In this document: in pieces, positions 23,001 to 35,681 of the stretch
How positions within the stretch are numbered: the stretch's first letter is position 1
Layout of the letters: each line of letters starts with the position of its first letter
Source of the DNA: Miscanthus floridulus
Taxonomy: Eukaryota > Streptophyta > Magnoliopsida > Poales > Poaceae
Assembly (NCBI RefSeq): GCF_019320115.1
Contig: NC_089584.1
Span: forward strand, 78,063,260-78,127,259
Direction of reading: 5' to 3'
Length of the DNA stretch: 64,000 nucleotides
Notes under the pieces: model-generated
Seen by the model: the letters and a program-made list of their open reading frames with translations, nothing else
Databases searched by the model: none
Told to the model about the DNA's origin: nothing
Program-made: the position numbers and the translations under genes

Positions 23001-24507
23001 AAAAAAGAGTGGAAGAGAAGCTAACCCTGATCCAGTCATGCAAGAAAGGGATGGAAGATCTGATCCCAATTGAAAGACTTTGGAAGCTTCCATTACCTCA
23101 CTGATATCTTCTCTTGGCTTCAATATTTTTTTGAAGAACAATTGAGGGGGTAGTTGACCAAAACCAAACTAATGAGCTACGAAGGATGGATGATAGAACT
23201 CATAAGTTGGAAGGTTGCCTGGAAGGAAGGAGCCTGTAGCCATTTTGCCATGACCATGGCGAAATTCGACTGGAAGAACGCGGGGCTTGATGAAGGAATT
23301 AAAGATTGTAGTCGTTGTCTCATTCGAACAGGCTGATTCAAATTGCAATTTAAATGGGAAGATCAGCTCATCATTCTCATCCTCATTGTATGGTAGCCAA
23401 GTCAGGATGCCTGCATCAAACCCTCTGTAAAACTTTTTGAAGAGATGGCCAATATCGATATCAATTGTTATGGCCGATGCAGCCTCACCATAGCTCATGC
23501 ATTGATGGGTTCTTCCTTCTTTGCCTTTATATTCCTCATCAAAGTTGGAAGAAGGAAAACTCAGGCTTCTGAGATCAGGCCTTACAATCTTGTGCATATA
23601 CAGGTTGAGCCACAGTTATATCAACCACCAAGGGCCACTGATAGTATGCACTGGTTCATTCTTCAGTAATTAGGCAGCTACCTGGTGCATCAGATGGTAA
23701 GCAGCTCCTAATAGATACTTCCCAAAGGGGATATCCTTACCCACTGCTAGATGCTCTGCCATAAGTTTGTGATTGTAAGTTGGACCGCAAGAGGACCCAC
23801 AAAAGATGAATCTTTCAAGCCACATATTCAGAAAGGCCACATATTCTCTCTCGCTAACAGCTGATTCATCTCCAACGTGGTTTAGAATGTAGCTTGCCCA
23901 TCCTATGCAGTCTGATATTTTGGCCAATTTCCTAGAACTAGCACTCATGTACTCATAAGACTGCATTAATCCAGTAATTCTAAGGCCAGTCAACATAAAA
24001 ACATCGGCCAGAGTGATGGTCATTGGACCATGACCAAAAACAAAAGCGTTCATGGCATTGGACCAGAAATAAGATGTGAAAATCAAGAGTGAATCATTTC
24101 TCTCCATCCTGGACAGCGAGAGTGTCAAACATTGTCTCAAATCATGAACCTCTCAATCTTCACCCTTTTTCTCGGATACCCTACGAAACCAATCTCTCCA
24201 TCCCTTAGGCATTTTAGGCCAGTTTCTCAAGGGGGTTTTGATATTCTAGGAGGATAAATCTACTACAGATTATTTGAAGGGGATTTGGTTGGTTTCTTGA
24301 CAAACAAAATCAAATGGGTCAGGATCACACATGGGGCCAAGAAAATAGACATTGGAAGCAACAGCTGATGGAATCAGGATTTCGTTCCTCATTTCCTAGA
24401 AATCGAATGAAATAAATTTGAGAAGAGAAGGAATGCAGGATAACGATCGATGCTTGGAGAAAGGAAACTTGGAAGCATACCTCAGGAATGTGGTCATTGG
24501 TCACCAT
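20039..24507 (-). pseudogene. Antisense plant-mobile-domain (PMD) gene in X, copy 1
   Basis: A multi-exon gene opposite to the retrotransposon sense. From the ATG at 24507 exon 1 reads MVTNDHIPE and ends at a GT donor (24480-24479). A GT-AG intron of 85 bp (24396-24480) leads to EMRNEILIPSAVASNVYF in frame. The PMD core (24140-23670) contains YFWSNAMNAFVFGHGPMT and TLADVFMLTGLRI, hallmarks of the aminotransferase-like/PMD family, continuing through 23597-23169 and 23141-22791, where an exon ends FASDNE at a GT. A Glu/Lys/Leu-rich, coiled-coil-like tail runs to the stop at 20039. Stops near 24255, 23670 and 23613 break this copy. Tat elements are known to carry extra antisense ORFs, some with PMD; the cellular role of PMD proteins includes silencing and meristem maintenance, not established for element-borne copies. 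Confidence 0.7.
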
Positions 24508-24799
24508 TGAAGCCAGAGTAGATTTGAGTCTAATGAAGATCGCTTGAATAATAGCTTGATAGAACCGAGGATTTGCTAGGGTTTGAGGCCTTGGCGATGA
24601 CGGCGTCGGATGTTAAGATTGGCTCAAGGGAGGAAGGAAAAGCAAACATGCTGAGTGAGTTGGAAGAGATGCTATTAGGATATTATATAAAACTCAGGCC
24701 AGGAAGTCAGGAGTCATACGTGTATCTCAGGATAGAATGGTTGCAGCGTAGTAAATGGATAAATAGGAATTTTGGAATAAAATCACTTTTATCCCAAAA

Positions 24800-24812
24800 T
24801 TGGGGGGGCATG
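24800..24812 (+). other. X polypurine tract, copy 1
   Basis: TTGGGGGGGCATG immediately precedes the 3' LTR start TGTTTACACC. The copy 2 equivalent has a longer G run (52327-52340). Confidence 0.6.
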
Positions 24813-25554
24813 TGTTTACACCAAAATTTGGGGGAAGAATGCAGGAACTCAAAGGCTTCCAAGATTGTGTCAATCAAGGAATCGATTGCATAAGGATCGA
24901 TGTCAGCTAATTCAGACGCGACACTGGAATCAGCTCTCTTGAATGACGTCGGTAGATAACAACGATGAGCTATGGTTGGCGTCAGAGAACTACATATCGA
25001 ACTCTACAAAAAGGGAAAGATTAGGGTCCAAGTTATCTTAAGATAGAAATGTTTTCTTCTATACCAAAGATTGTAATGAGTCATACATGAGTAGGATTCA
25101 TGTTTAGGCTCTGGGTATAAATATTGGACCCCAGCTATTGTAAAGGACACACAAAAAATCAAATACAAGTTATTTACTTTCTTCGGCTCTGGCCACCCCT
25201 TAGGAGTAGGAGTAGAGTAGATATCGGTGAGTTCTTCAACGAGCAGGGCTGCATAGGTTCGGCCGACCTTTGGCTTGTCTATAAGTACCGTCATGGCTTA
25301 TACTTCTATTCGTACGGCTACATCGATCCGGTCGATGTCCACTGCGACTTTGGTATAAGCTAGTTATAGACTATTGTCTAGTTCAAGTACGGCTGCATCG
25401 ATCTGGTCGACCTCCACTGCTTGAACTAGATTAAGGTCAAGTTATCGGCTCTATCTAAGGGTGGCATCCTTTGGGTAGATTCATTAAGTTACCGATCTTG
25501 CTGATGTTTTTATTGTTATTAGTTTAGGGCAACATCAATTCGCCCAGTCAAGAT
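24813..25554 (+). repeat. X 3' LTR, copy 1, first 742 bp
   Basis: Matches 14297-15030 and is cut at AAGAT by the A-family LTR beginning at 25555. The remaining 1.18 kb of this LTR is absent from copy 1; it survives only after the solo LTR in copy 2. Confidence 0.85.
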
Positions 25555-25772
25555 TGAAAGGTCCTAATATTGCTAGGGGGTGAATAGCCTATTTAAAAAT
25601 CTACAAACCAACTAGAACAATTTGATTAGTATAACAAATAGCGAAATGCAAACTTGCTCTAGCTCTACAAGGGTTGCAAGCCACCTATCCAACAATTCTA
25701 GTTGCTATGATCACTAAACACATAATTTGCTATGTCACTACTCACTAAGAGCTCTCACACTTGCTACACTAA
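25555..25772 (-). repeat. A 3' LTR, distal part (left of TE3)
   Basis: First 218 bp of the LTR on the plus strand, about 98% identical to 42192-42411. It ends in ACTAA (25768-25772), the TE3 target duplication. Confidence 0.9.
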
Positions 25773-28656
25773 TGTAACACCCAGTTTTAAGGACAAAACC
25801 TGATGCACACCATATGTGAGTCTTTCGAAACAAATCTCACATATAGCTACAAATGAGGGGTGTTATCAAATAACAATGCTTAATAACATAATGTACATAG
25901 TATAAAAGATATAACCTTAGGAACAATCAATGGATAAACAACTCCGATCTCCGAGTGTAGACTCCACTCCACTAGATCCAAACTGACTGGTTGATCACAA
26001 GCCTAACTCCTTTGAAAACTAGCAATCTGAACTTCATCCTGAGGTGTGGGGGAAATTGCAAGAGTCCATGTCAAACTCAACAAATATAGCCAGGGGTTTA
26101 TGAGGCTCAAAAAGCTGACGCTGGTTTACTGCGGTTAGCATTTAAGTAATCTTCAAGTTTAGCATTCATTAACATCAAGGTAGCAATAATCCCATAACAC
26201 ATGATCAATGAACATGAATAATCAATATCTTAAACAATTAACATAAATGATCATCTTAACAAGTAAAAGTCATTATCCCTTAATGTAAGTGTTCCAAGGT
26301 CGCTCGTATCCGTGGGCACGGCTATTGTACCAGTTTGTTAACTCTACGCAGAGGTGTACACTTTCACTGTGAGTCATGTTTCCCAAATGAGTGGGTGGAT
26401 CAATCCCAAAACATCGAGAACCATATAAAGCCACCCAAGAGCTCGTCTAACCGGCCAGGGCCGCAGGGTCATCAGATATAGGAACCCCCTTCCAATAATA
26501 TAAAAGGCCGCTTCCATAGCTAGGCTCAATAGGATAGAGGCTGTCCTATACCCAACTCACAGACCTCTAACCAGCTAGAAAAGGGTTTCTCAAGCAACTA
26601 GAGCCAGAGCCATATAGCCCTCACAGCTGTACGTTAAATCCCGGATAATCAGTTACAAGACAAATCCTTCTGTTGCTAAAAAGTCATCTTGTTGATGTTT
26701 ATAGCATATTCATTAATCAAGTTTCAAGATCATGATTATTGCACTAGCAATGGAACTACCCAATGCAAACCTCCCAGGGTGAAAAAGTAATTGAGTATTC
26801 AAAAGCTAGAAAATCCTACCATAGGTAGCAAGACACATGCATATGTATTTTAGTGAGCATCATGAATAGGACAACAAGGAAGGTCCCTAGCTATACTTGC
26901 CTTGATCAAAGTTCTCCTGAAAGTCTTGCTGGTCTTGCTGGTCATAGAAGTTCTCTTGATCACCAACGTAAACCTCACCGTCTGAACTCGATCAACAACA
27001 CCAAGCAGCAACATACAATCATCCGAGCAATTATACACAAAGCAAACAAAGGCTATAATTAGAACAATACACCATAGGGATAAAACAGTTTAAAAAGTTT
27101 ATTAAACTAATCTACACGTTGCTATGATCACACAGACGCAAAGATCACGAAAAACGGAGCTAAAATGAGAAAGTTATGATTAAAACAGGCTTTCCTATTA
27201 AAGAAATAGATTAAATCTAAACTTGAATTTTAAATTTCAAAAACATGGTGACAAATTATATGAACATGTAGATCTTGAAAAGATGAATCTAACGCAAGTT
27301 GAACGGGTCAATTTGGAGTTAAAACGAAGAAGTTATGAACAATTAAAGGCAGTGGCAAAATTGTAATTAGATGGAACTTCAATTTGAATCTGCAAATTGG
27401 AAAATATGTTTTCCAGAGACGAAAGCGTAAACCAGGGAATACGTTTTGGACTGCGGGTTCGAAAACTGAGAAACCCAAGGGCTCTTTAGCAAAATTGATG
27501 GTCGAAGGGGTACGGTGCGTTTCGGACCGTTGGATCCAATCCGGACGGATCAGATTAGATCGGGAGGGAGAGAAGGAACCGGCTCGCCGGGGAAGACGAC
27601 CAACACGGTGGCGGCCATCGCCGACAGCGACTGAGCTCACCGGAGCTCACGGTTTGGGCGAACCTGTGCACAAAAACACACGGGACCGGTACGGATCGAA
27701 AGAGAATCACGAGGCAAACTCACCTAGGGCAACGTCTCAGGTCGAGGTGAACCGAGGATGGCGTGCAGCTCATGGAGGCGGACGGCGCAAATCTGCAAAG
27801 TTCGGCAGCGATGAGCAAGCGATACTGAGCGAGAAAAAGATGAAGAACAGACGCAGAAGCTTCGCGAGATCGTTGCGAAAATCGGCGGCTTGCTTACGAC
27901 GGCGATTCGGCCGGTGGAACGACAAATCGACCTAGGCGGTGGCTTTAGGGTTCGGCGACGGCGTTGCTAGGTCAATTGAAGGCAAGGCTGGTGCGAGAGC
28001 TTTTGGTAGAGCGAGCAGAGGCGGTCGCGCTTGCGTTTTATAGGCGTGCAGGCGTGCGGCACACGCGAGGACAGTCGGCACGGTGCGGCGTGGCGTCGGA
28101 CTCCCGATCGAGTCTGCATCGAAGACGAAAGAGAGGAGGACGACGACACTATAGTGGCAGGGCCCGACCGTCAATCGTAGAAAGGAGGCAGCGTCACTGC
28201 GTGCATGGGCTGACATGAGTTGGGCCATGGCTTTGTCGGCCCAAGAAGAAGGAGCGCGCGGGCTCGGCCAGAGAAAAGGGAGAGACCGAGCGGGCCTTGG
28301 TCACGGGCTTTGGCCGAGTTGGGCCAAAGAAGGAACAGGCCAAACGGGCCAGGAAGGGAGGAAAAAGGCTGGCTGGGCCAAAAGAGAGGAAGAGGAGATT
28401 TTCCTTTTTTTCTTTTTATTTCAAAGTCATTTTCAAATCTTTTCAAAATGGATTTTGAAATACTTTTAAATTTGAACAAAAATTAGTCACCACAAATTAA
28501 CACATGCAGCAGCATGGATGCACAAACATGTATCTAGCCTTAAAGTGAATTTTATTTTCATAAATTTATTATTTGGCCTATATTAAATGCTCACATAATT
28601 AACAAAAATAAATCATTTCATCTATTTTAAATTCAAACAAATTTTAGGGTGTTACA
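25773..28656 (-). repeat. TE3 3' LTR
   Basis: TGTAACACCC to GGTGTTACA, 2884 bp, with a GC-rich segment around 27540-28400. The plus-strand open frame of 183 codons at 27384-27935, repeated at 32645-33196, is antisense to the element and conserved only because the two LTRs are copies. Confidence 0.9.
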
Positions 28657-28672
28657 GTTCTACCCCCCTTAA
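28657..28672 (-). other. TE3 polypurine tract
   Basis: Minus strand AAGGGGGGTAGAAC lies directly before the TGTAACACC start of the 3' LTR. It is preceded by CTCGAGGACGAGATTCATC, the end of the former coding region in related Tekay elements. Confidence 0.8.
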
Positions 28673-29999
28673 GATGAATCTCGTCCTCGAGATTTAGGAT
28701 AAGATAATCAAGGAGGTAGACACTCTGCCATAGGATCTTCCTCACTTTCTTTGGTGGTTTCCTCATCTTGATAAGGATTCCACTTTACTTTACATACCCT
28801 GATATCCTTACTCCAAGAAACTTGCTCAACTAACTCCAAAATTTTGGATGGGTACTACTCCGAACAACTCTCTACGCTTCCCATAAAGATCACTTTGAGA
28901 TGGTTGTGTGAACTCAATTGTATGACAAACTCTGGTCTCCACTATTTCTAAAATGCTGCGCAGAAACTTTGTGCATGCTCTGTTATATGGCTTTTAAATC
29001 CATACTACCAAATCTCCTGCTAGATATATACACATCTAAAATGGCCCTCATTATTCTCTTAGTCCAAAATAGATCCTGCCATCAACTTCAAAATGTTAAT
29101 GACCATGTTCTGGTTAGTTTAATCAATTCCTGGAACGTACTTCCTTAGTCCTTGGTTTCGTCCGAACCTTCTTATCATCATTCTCATTTGCTAAGGGTAC
29201 TGGCGATGACTTTTGCTTCTCCTAATGCTAGCTCACTTCCAAACTACAACCATCTGGTTAACTAAACCCAACACTAATGTCATAAGCTCAAACCAACTTA
29301 TGGAGAATGTCCTTTAGATTCTCATGATCCAAGTATGTCACTCTTACAATCTATGTAAATGCCACACTTACATCCTTGAATGAATTCACATCATATGTCG
29401 CGTAGTTGAACCTACATCCCTTTTGCTGACTTCATGCATAAACCTTTAGAACACATCCATAACCTCACATTTCAGAGAAACTTTGAGTCACTTCTACATA
29501 CTTGGGCGGGTCTGACTCAACACATCTCTCTTGGGTTCTACTCTTTGTAATACCATCGTTAGACATTTCTTAACCAAAAAGAGACTCCATTCAAGCTAAA
29601 CTCACTCACTTAAGTTACCATAAAACCAATTGTAGATGTGTGATGTCTCTATTTGTTATCATCAACACCAACTTGTCTTGAGTGAAAGTGCTTGAACACC
29701 CAAGTGATGATAACTCAAAACAAAACCCATTCCTGATGACCACCTGAGCTCCTTGTAGATGTTCCATCAAGTCACTGATCCAAGCAAAGGACTCTCGCAC
29801 ATGGATAGGCCTCCCAACCATAGAGACAACTGCTCCTTCCAACTAAAATCCTTGAACACATAAAACCTTCATTGCAACTTCTTCATCGTGGCTACCCCCT
29901 TAAGAAAAGATCAACTAGGGGCACCAAAGGATAGCTTGCTTCTTCTCCTATATGATCCATCCAATATATTCCAAATAAACTTATGTGCAAAAACAATCT

Positions 30000-30545
30000 G
30001 ATTTCTCCCGCGAGTAGAAAAATAGCAGCATAGTAAAACTGCTATAACTCTTGTTCTGTAAATCCAATAATGTTGTAATTTACACCGTTCGAAAGCTTAT
30101 GCAATCCTCTACAACTTTTGTATCGAACATTTTTTCAGATTCTATGGATAAATTGGTCAAAAGCAGTGCACAACAGATACTGTTCCAGGTTTCAGACTGA
30201 ACAGAAACTTCAACTTGTGATGATTATATCTCCAAAAATAAAATAGCTATGAAGGTGATTCCAGTGGCACTTAAAAAGTACAGAAGTCTAGTTGTTCCCA
30301 GAAAAATTTCATAGACTTTGCATGAACATGTATTAGTATATGGTGAAAATACCACAGACTGCTCCAGATTTCTGACAGCACAGATACATCATCTTGTGAA
30401 ATTCATAACTCCATAAACAAAATAGACACCAAGGTGATTCTTGCGGCCAGAGAAACATGTTGAAGTCTAGTATTCTTCAAAAGTTTACCATGATTTTTGA
30501 TTGCCCGAAAACAGAGATATAAACCAAAGATGACAGATTGCTCCA
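30000..30545 (-). repeat. Degenerate tandem repeat, period ~185 bp, in the TE3 leader
   Basis: Three units end near 30186, 30365 and 30545, each closing with CTGTTCCAG or CTGCTCCAG. Within units two and three the order is: cttgtgatgattatatctcc-like block, AAATAGxxACxAAGGTGATTC, AAGTCTAGT, then a GCTCCAG close. The first unit is the most diverged. It lies 500-1050 nt after the PBS in element orientation. Confidence 0.6.
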
Positions 30546-31027
30546 GAAAGATAGGATAGGAAAACAGGAGAAAACAAAAACCCAACTATCTATTCATTAT
30601 TCCTTATGTCTTATGCCTATAAACTAAATGAATTTGTGGGAAATCCCACAAAATCATTGCACTCATTACAAAGATTCAAAGCAAAACATAATCATAATGA
30701 CAAGCCAACAAGCAATTAGGGTGCACAATTCAATCATTGACTTAAACTTGCGATACTATCGTCTTCTTCATATTATGGGTAAAGATCCTATAGCTTAACT
30801 TCAAATTGCACGAGAAGGTGGTAAGACAAGATTCTAAAAGCATATCAAAGCAAGGAGTAGATGTGAACAAAAAGCTTTTAAAGAAGCATCAAGGAGGGGA
30901 TGAATATCAAGGGAAAGAATGTTGTAGGGAAGAAAATATCAAGGTTTATAGAACAAGGATTTTTGTTGCAACTTTTAAACCTTAGAACGACCAGTTTCTA
31001 CTAGGCTTGTGTCCTACAGTCAGCATT

Positions 31028-31039
31028 GCTCTGATACCA
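31028..31039 (-). other. TE3 primer binding site
   Basis: Minus strand TGGTATCAGAGC, an exact match to the initiator-Met tRNA complement, 3 nt inside the 5' LTR. It fixes the orientation. Confidence 0.9.
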
Positions 31040-31042
31040 CTC

Positions 31043-33917
31043 TATAACACCCGATTTTAAGGACAAACCCTGATGCACACCATATGTGAGTCTTTAGAAA
31101 TAAATCTCACATATAGCTACAAATGAGGGATGTTATCAAATAACAATGCTTAATAACATAATGTACATAGTATAAAAGATATAACCTTAGGAACAATCAA
31201 CGGATAAACAACTCCGATCTCTGGGTGTAGACTCCACTCCACTAGATCCAAACTGACTGGTTGATCACAAGCCAAACTCCTTTGAAAACTAGCAATCTGA
31301 ACTTCGTCCTGAGGTGTGGGGGAAATCGCAAGAGTCCATGTCGAACTCAACAAATATAGCCAGGGGTTTATGAGGCTCAAAAAGCTGACGCTGGTTTACT
31401 GCGGTTAGCATTTAAGTAATCTTCAAGTTTAGCATTCATTAACATCAAGGTAGCAATAATCCCATAACACATGATCAATGAACATGAATAATCAATATCT
31501 TAAACAATTAACATAAATGATCATCTTAACAAGTAAAAGTCATTATCCCTTAATGTAAGTGTTCCAAGGTCGCTCGTATCCATGAGCACAGCTAGTATAC
31601 CAGTTTGTTAACTCTGCGCAGAGGTGTACACTTTCACTATGAGTCATGTTTCCCAAATGAGTGGGTGGATCAATCCCAAAACACCAAGAACCATATAAAG
31701 CCACCCAAGAGCTCGTCTAACCAGCCAGGGCCGTAGGGTCATCAGATATAGGAACCCCCCTTCCAATAATATAAAAGGCCGCTTCCATAGCTAGGCTCAA
31801 TAGGACAGAGGCTGTCCTATACCCAACTCACAGACCTCTAACCAGCTAGAAAAGGGTTTCTTAAGCAACTAGAGCCAGAGCCATATAGCCCTCATAGCTG
31901 TATGTTAAATCCCGGATAATCAGTTACAAGACAAATCCTTATGTCGCTAAAAAGTCATCTTGTTGATGTTTATAGCATATTCATTAATCAAGTTTCAAGA
32001 TCATGATTGTTGCACTAGCAATAGAACTACCCAATGCAAACCTCCCAGGGTGACAAGGTAATTGAGTATTCAAAAGCTAGGAAATCCTACCATAGGTAGC
32101 AAGACACATGCATATGTATTTTAGTGAGCATCATGAATAGGACAACAAGGAAGGTCCCTAGCTATACTTGCCTTGATCAAAGTTCTCCTAAAAGTCTTGC
32201 TGGTCGTAGAAGTTCTCTTGATCACCAACGTAAACCTCACCGTCTGAACTCAATCAACAATACCAAGCAGCAACATACAATCATCCGAGCAATCATACAC
32301 GAAGCAAACAAAGGCTATAATTAGAACAATACACCATAGGGATAAAATAGTTTAAAAATTTTATAAAAATAATCTACACGTTGCTACGATCACACAGACA
32401 CAAAGATCACGAAAAACGGAGCTAAAATGAGAAAGTTATGATTAAAACAGGCTTTCCTATTAAAGAAATAGATTAAATCTAAACTTGAATTTTAAAGTTC
32501 AAAAACATGGTGACAAATTATATGAACATGTAGATCTCGAAAAGATGAATCTAACGCAAGTTGAACGGGTCAATTTGGAGTTAAACGAAGAAGTTATGAG
32601 CAATTAAAGGCAGTGGCAAAACTGTAATTAGATGGAACTTCAATTTGAATCTGCAAATTGGAAAATACGTTTTCCAGAGACGAAACCGTAAACCAGGGAA
32701 TACGTTTTGGACTGTGGGTTCGAAAACTGAGAAATCTAAGGGCTCTTTAGCAAAATTGACGGTCAAAGGGGTACAGTGTGTTTCGGACTGTTGGATCCAA
32801 TCCGGACGGATCAGATTAGATCGGGAGGGAGAGAAGGAACCGGCTCACCGGGGAAGACGACCAACACGGCGGCGGCCCTCGCCGGCGGTGATCGAGCTCA
32901 TTGGAGCTCACGGTTTGGGCGAACCAGTGCACAAAAACACTCGGGACCGGGACGGATCGAAAGAGAATCACGAGGCAAACTCACCTTGGGCAACGTCTCG
33001 GGTCGAGGCGAACCAAGGATGGCGTGCAGCTCACGGAGGCGGATGGCGCAAATCTACAAAGTTTGGCAGCGATGAGCAAGCGATACTGAGCGAGAAAAAG
33101 ATGAAGAACAGACGCAGAAGCTTCGTGAGATCGTTACGAAACTCGGTGGCTTGCTTACGACGGCGATTCGACCGGTGGAACGACGAATTGACCTAGGCGG
33201 TGGCTTTAGGGTTTGGCGACGGCGCTGCTAGGTCAATTGAAGGCAAGGCTGGCGTGAGAGCTTTCAATAGAGTGAGCGGAGGCGGTCACGCTTGCGTTTT
33301 ATAGGCGTGCAGGCGTGCGGCACACGCGAGGACAGTCGGCATGGCGCGGCGTGGCGTTGGACTCCCAATCAAGTCTGCATCAAAGACAAAAGAGAGGAGG
33401 ACGACGGCACTATAGTGGCGAGGCCCGACCGTCAGTCGTAGAAAGGAGGCGGCGTCGCTGCGCGCGCAGGCTAACATGAGTTGGGCCATGGCTTTGTCGG
33501 CCCAAGAAGAAGGAGCGCGCGGGCTCGGCCAGAGAAAAGGGAGAGATCGAGCGGGCCTTGGTCGCGGGCTTCGGCCGAGTTGGGCCAAAGAAGGAACAGG
33601 CCAAACGATCCAGGAAGGGAGGAAAAAGGCTGGCTGGGCCAAAAGAGAGGAAGAGGAGATTTTCCTTTTTTTCTTTTTATTTCAAAGTCATTTTCAAATC
33701 TTTTCAAAAGGGATTTTGAAATCCTTTTAAATTTGAACAAAAATTAGTCACCACAAATTAACACATGCAGCAGCATGGATGCACAAACATGTATCTAGCC
33801 CTAAAGTGAGTTTTATTTTCATAAATTTATTATTTGGCCTATATTAAATGCTCACATAATTAACAAAAATAAATCATTTCATCTATTTTAAATTCAAACA
33901 AATTTTAGGGTGTTACA
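31043..33917 (-). repeat. TE3 5' LTR
   Basis: 2875 bp, TATAACACCC to GGTGTTACA. The LTR–PBS edge shows G-to-A (plus strand) loss of the TG terminus. Otherwise collinear with the 3' LTR. Confidence 0.9.
33297..33303 (-). promoter_or_regulatory. TATA box in the TE3 5' LTR
   Basis: Minus strand TATAAAA within CGCCTATAAAACGCAAGCG, conserved exactly in the 3' LTR at 28036-28042. Expected start of the TE3 transcript is about 30 nt downstream, near 33265. Confidence 0.65.
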
Positions 33918-33922
33918 ACTAA

Positions 33923-35681
33923 AGAGCTCCACTAGATGAACTTAAACTACAAAGCAAGCTCTCAATTCGAGCTACACTAAAGAGCTTGCTACAACTAGTT
34001 TGCAAGTATATAAATGAGTGAGTAGGGTGATTATACCGCCGTGTATAGGAGTGAACCAATCACAAGATGAATACTAAATCAATCACAGGGAGAATAACCA
34101 AGGGCAAGATACAACCAATTTTTCTCCTGAGGTTCACGTGCTTGCCGGCACGCTAGTCCCCATTGTGTCGACCAACACTTGGTGGTTCGGCAGCTAAGAG
34201 GTGTTGCACGAACCTCGTCCACACAATTGGGCACCGCAAGAACCTACCCACAAGTGAGGTAACTCAATGACATGAGCAATCCACTAGAGTTACCTTTCGG
34301 CGCACCACCGGGGAAGGCATAAGACCCCTCACAATCACCACGATCAGAGCCAGAGACAACCACCAACCTCTGCTTGATGATCCTCGCTGCTTCAAGCCAT
34401 CTAGGTGGCGGCAACCACCAAGAGAAACAAGTGAATCCCACAGTGAAACACGAATACCAAGTGCCTCTAGATGCAATCACTCAAGCAATGCACTTGGATT
34501 CTCTCCCAATCTCACAAAGATGATGAATCAATGATGAAGATGAGTGGTGCTAAGCTCACAAGATTGCTATGTCAATGCAAATAACCAAGAGAGTGAGCTT
34601 GAGCCGGCCATGGAGCTTGAATAGAAGCCCCCATGAAATAGAGCCATTGGCTCCTCTGTCCACTGAAAAGTGGGACAACCGGACACACAGGTCAGATCGA
34701 TCGGACGCTGGACCCCAGCGTCCAGTCGCATGATATGGGCCATGTGTCCCCTGCTTCAAATGTTGATCACCCGATCTCAATGGTCATCAGAACATTTAAG
34801 TTGTGACCAGACACGCTGCTTTGAAGTGATCGAACGTAGGACCTCAGCGTTCGATCATTTCCAGTAAGCATCCAGAAGCAAAAAATCACGACCGGGCATG
34901 TCTAGTCATGCCCGATCGGACTCATCCAGTGTCGGGTCACTCAATGTCTCTCCTATGTGCCACATATGTCATCATACGTCATACTGACCGGACTCAGGCC
35001 CTAAGTGTCCGGTCAATTCTCGCACCAGTGTCCGATCAAGAGACCAAGGGTGGACTTTACTACGCCACTGACCTGATGCAGGACCCCAGTGTTCGGTCCC
35101 GGTGCCACCAGCGTCCGGTCACTCTATGAATCCCTGTCTTTTCTATATAGGGCACCAGTGGCACCGTCGAACTGTCTGCACTCTACGGGCGGACACTCCG
35201 CTGGTGAAGTTTCTAACCCTTGCTCAAATGTGCCAACCACCAAGTGTATCACCTTTTGCACATGTGTTAGCAAATTTTCACAAAAATGTTTTCAAGGGTG
35301 TTAGCACTCCACTAGATCCTAAATGCATATGCAATGAGTTAGAGCATCTAGTGGCACTTTTAATAATCGTATTTCAATACGAGTTTCACCCCTCTTAATA
35401 GTACGGCTATCGATCCTAAATGTGATCACACTCGCTAAGTGTCTTGATCATTGAAACAAAATGGCTCCTACAATTTATACCTTTGCCTTGAGCCTTTTGT
35501 TTTTCTATTTCTTCTTTTCAAGTCCAAGTACTTGATCATCACAATGGAATCACCATCATCATGTCATGATCTTCATTTGCTTTACCACTTGGAATAGTGC
35601 TACCTATTTCATAATTACTTTAATAAACTAGGTTAGCACTTAGGGTTTCATCAATTAACCAAAACCAAACTAGAGCTTTCA
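33923..35681 (-). repeat. A 3' LTR, proximal part (right of TE3)
   Basis: Continues the LTR after the TE3 target duplication and ends GAGCTTTCA. It holds a cluster of GACCGGAC / TCCGGTCA motifs at about 34670-35120 and a TATATAG box near 35140 (minus strand). Confidence 0.9.

Larger units (their letters stand above)
28657..31042 (-). other. TE3 internal region, non-coding
   Basis: 2386 bp between the LTRs. Neither strand shows gag, RT, RNase H, integrase or chromodomain motifs; the longest frames are under 80 codons. On the minus strand the PBS is at the right edge and the PPT at the left edge. A degenerate tandem repeat lies at about 30000-30545. The region probably contains packaging signals but none can be pointed to. 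Confidence 0.7.
25773..33917 (-). mobile_element. Non-autonomous Tekay/Del-like retrotransposon TE3 (LARD-type)
   Basis: Complete 8145-bp insertion with perfect 5-bp target duplications ACTAA (25768-25772, 33918-33922). The minus-oriented 5' LTR is 31043-33917 (2875 bp) and the 3' LTR 25773-28656 (2884 bp), 95-96% identical over the first ~310 bp by hand count. The internal region is only 2386 bp and encodes no gag or pol. PBS and PPT are both present, so it can be copied in trans. The 3' internal edge has CTCGAGGACGAG on the minus strand just before the PPT, a sequence typical of Tekay/Del elements. The right LTR's outer inside end has mutated from TGTAACACCC to TATAACACCC. Confidence 0.9.

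Noticed and set aside
27384..27935. 183-codon plus-strand ORF, also at 32645-33196
   Set aside because: Both lie in the two LTRs of TE3 on the antisense strand. Their similarity is LTR identity, not protein conservation; no domain is recognisable.
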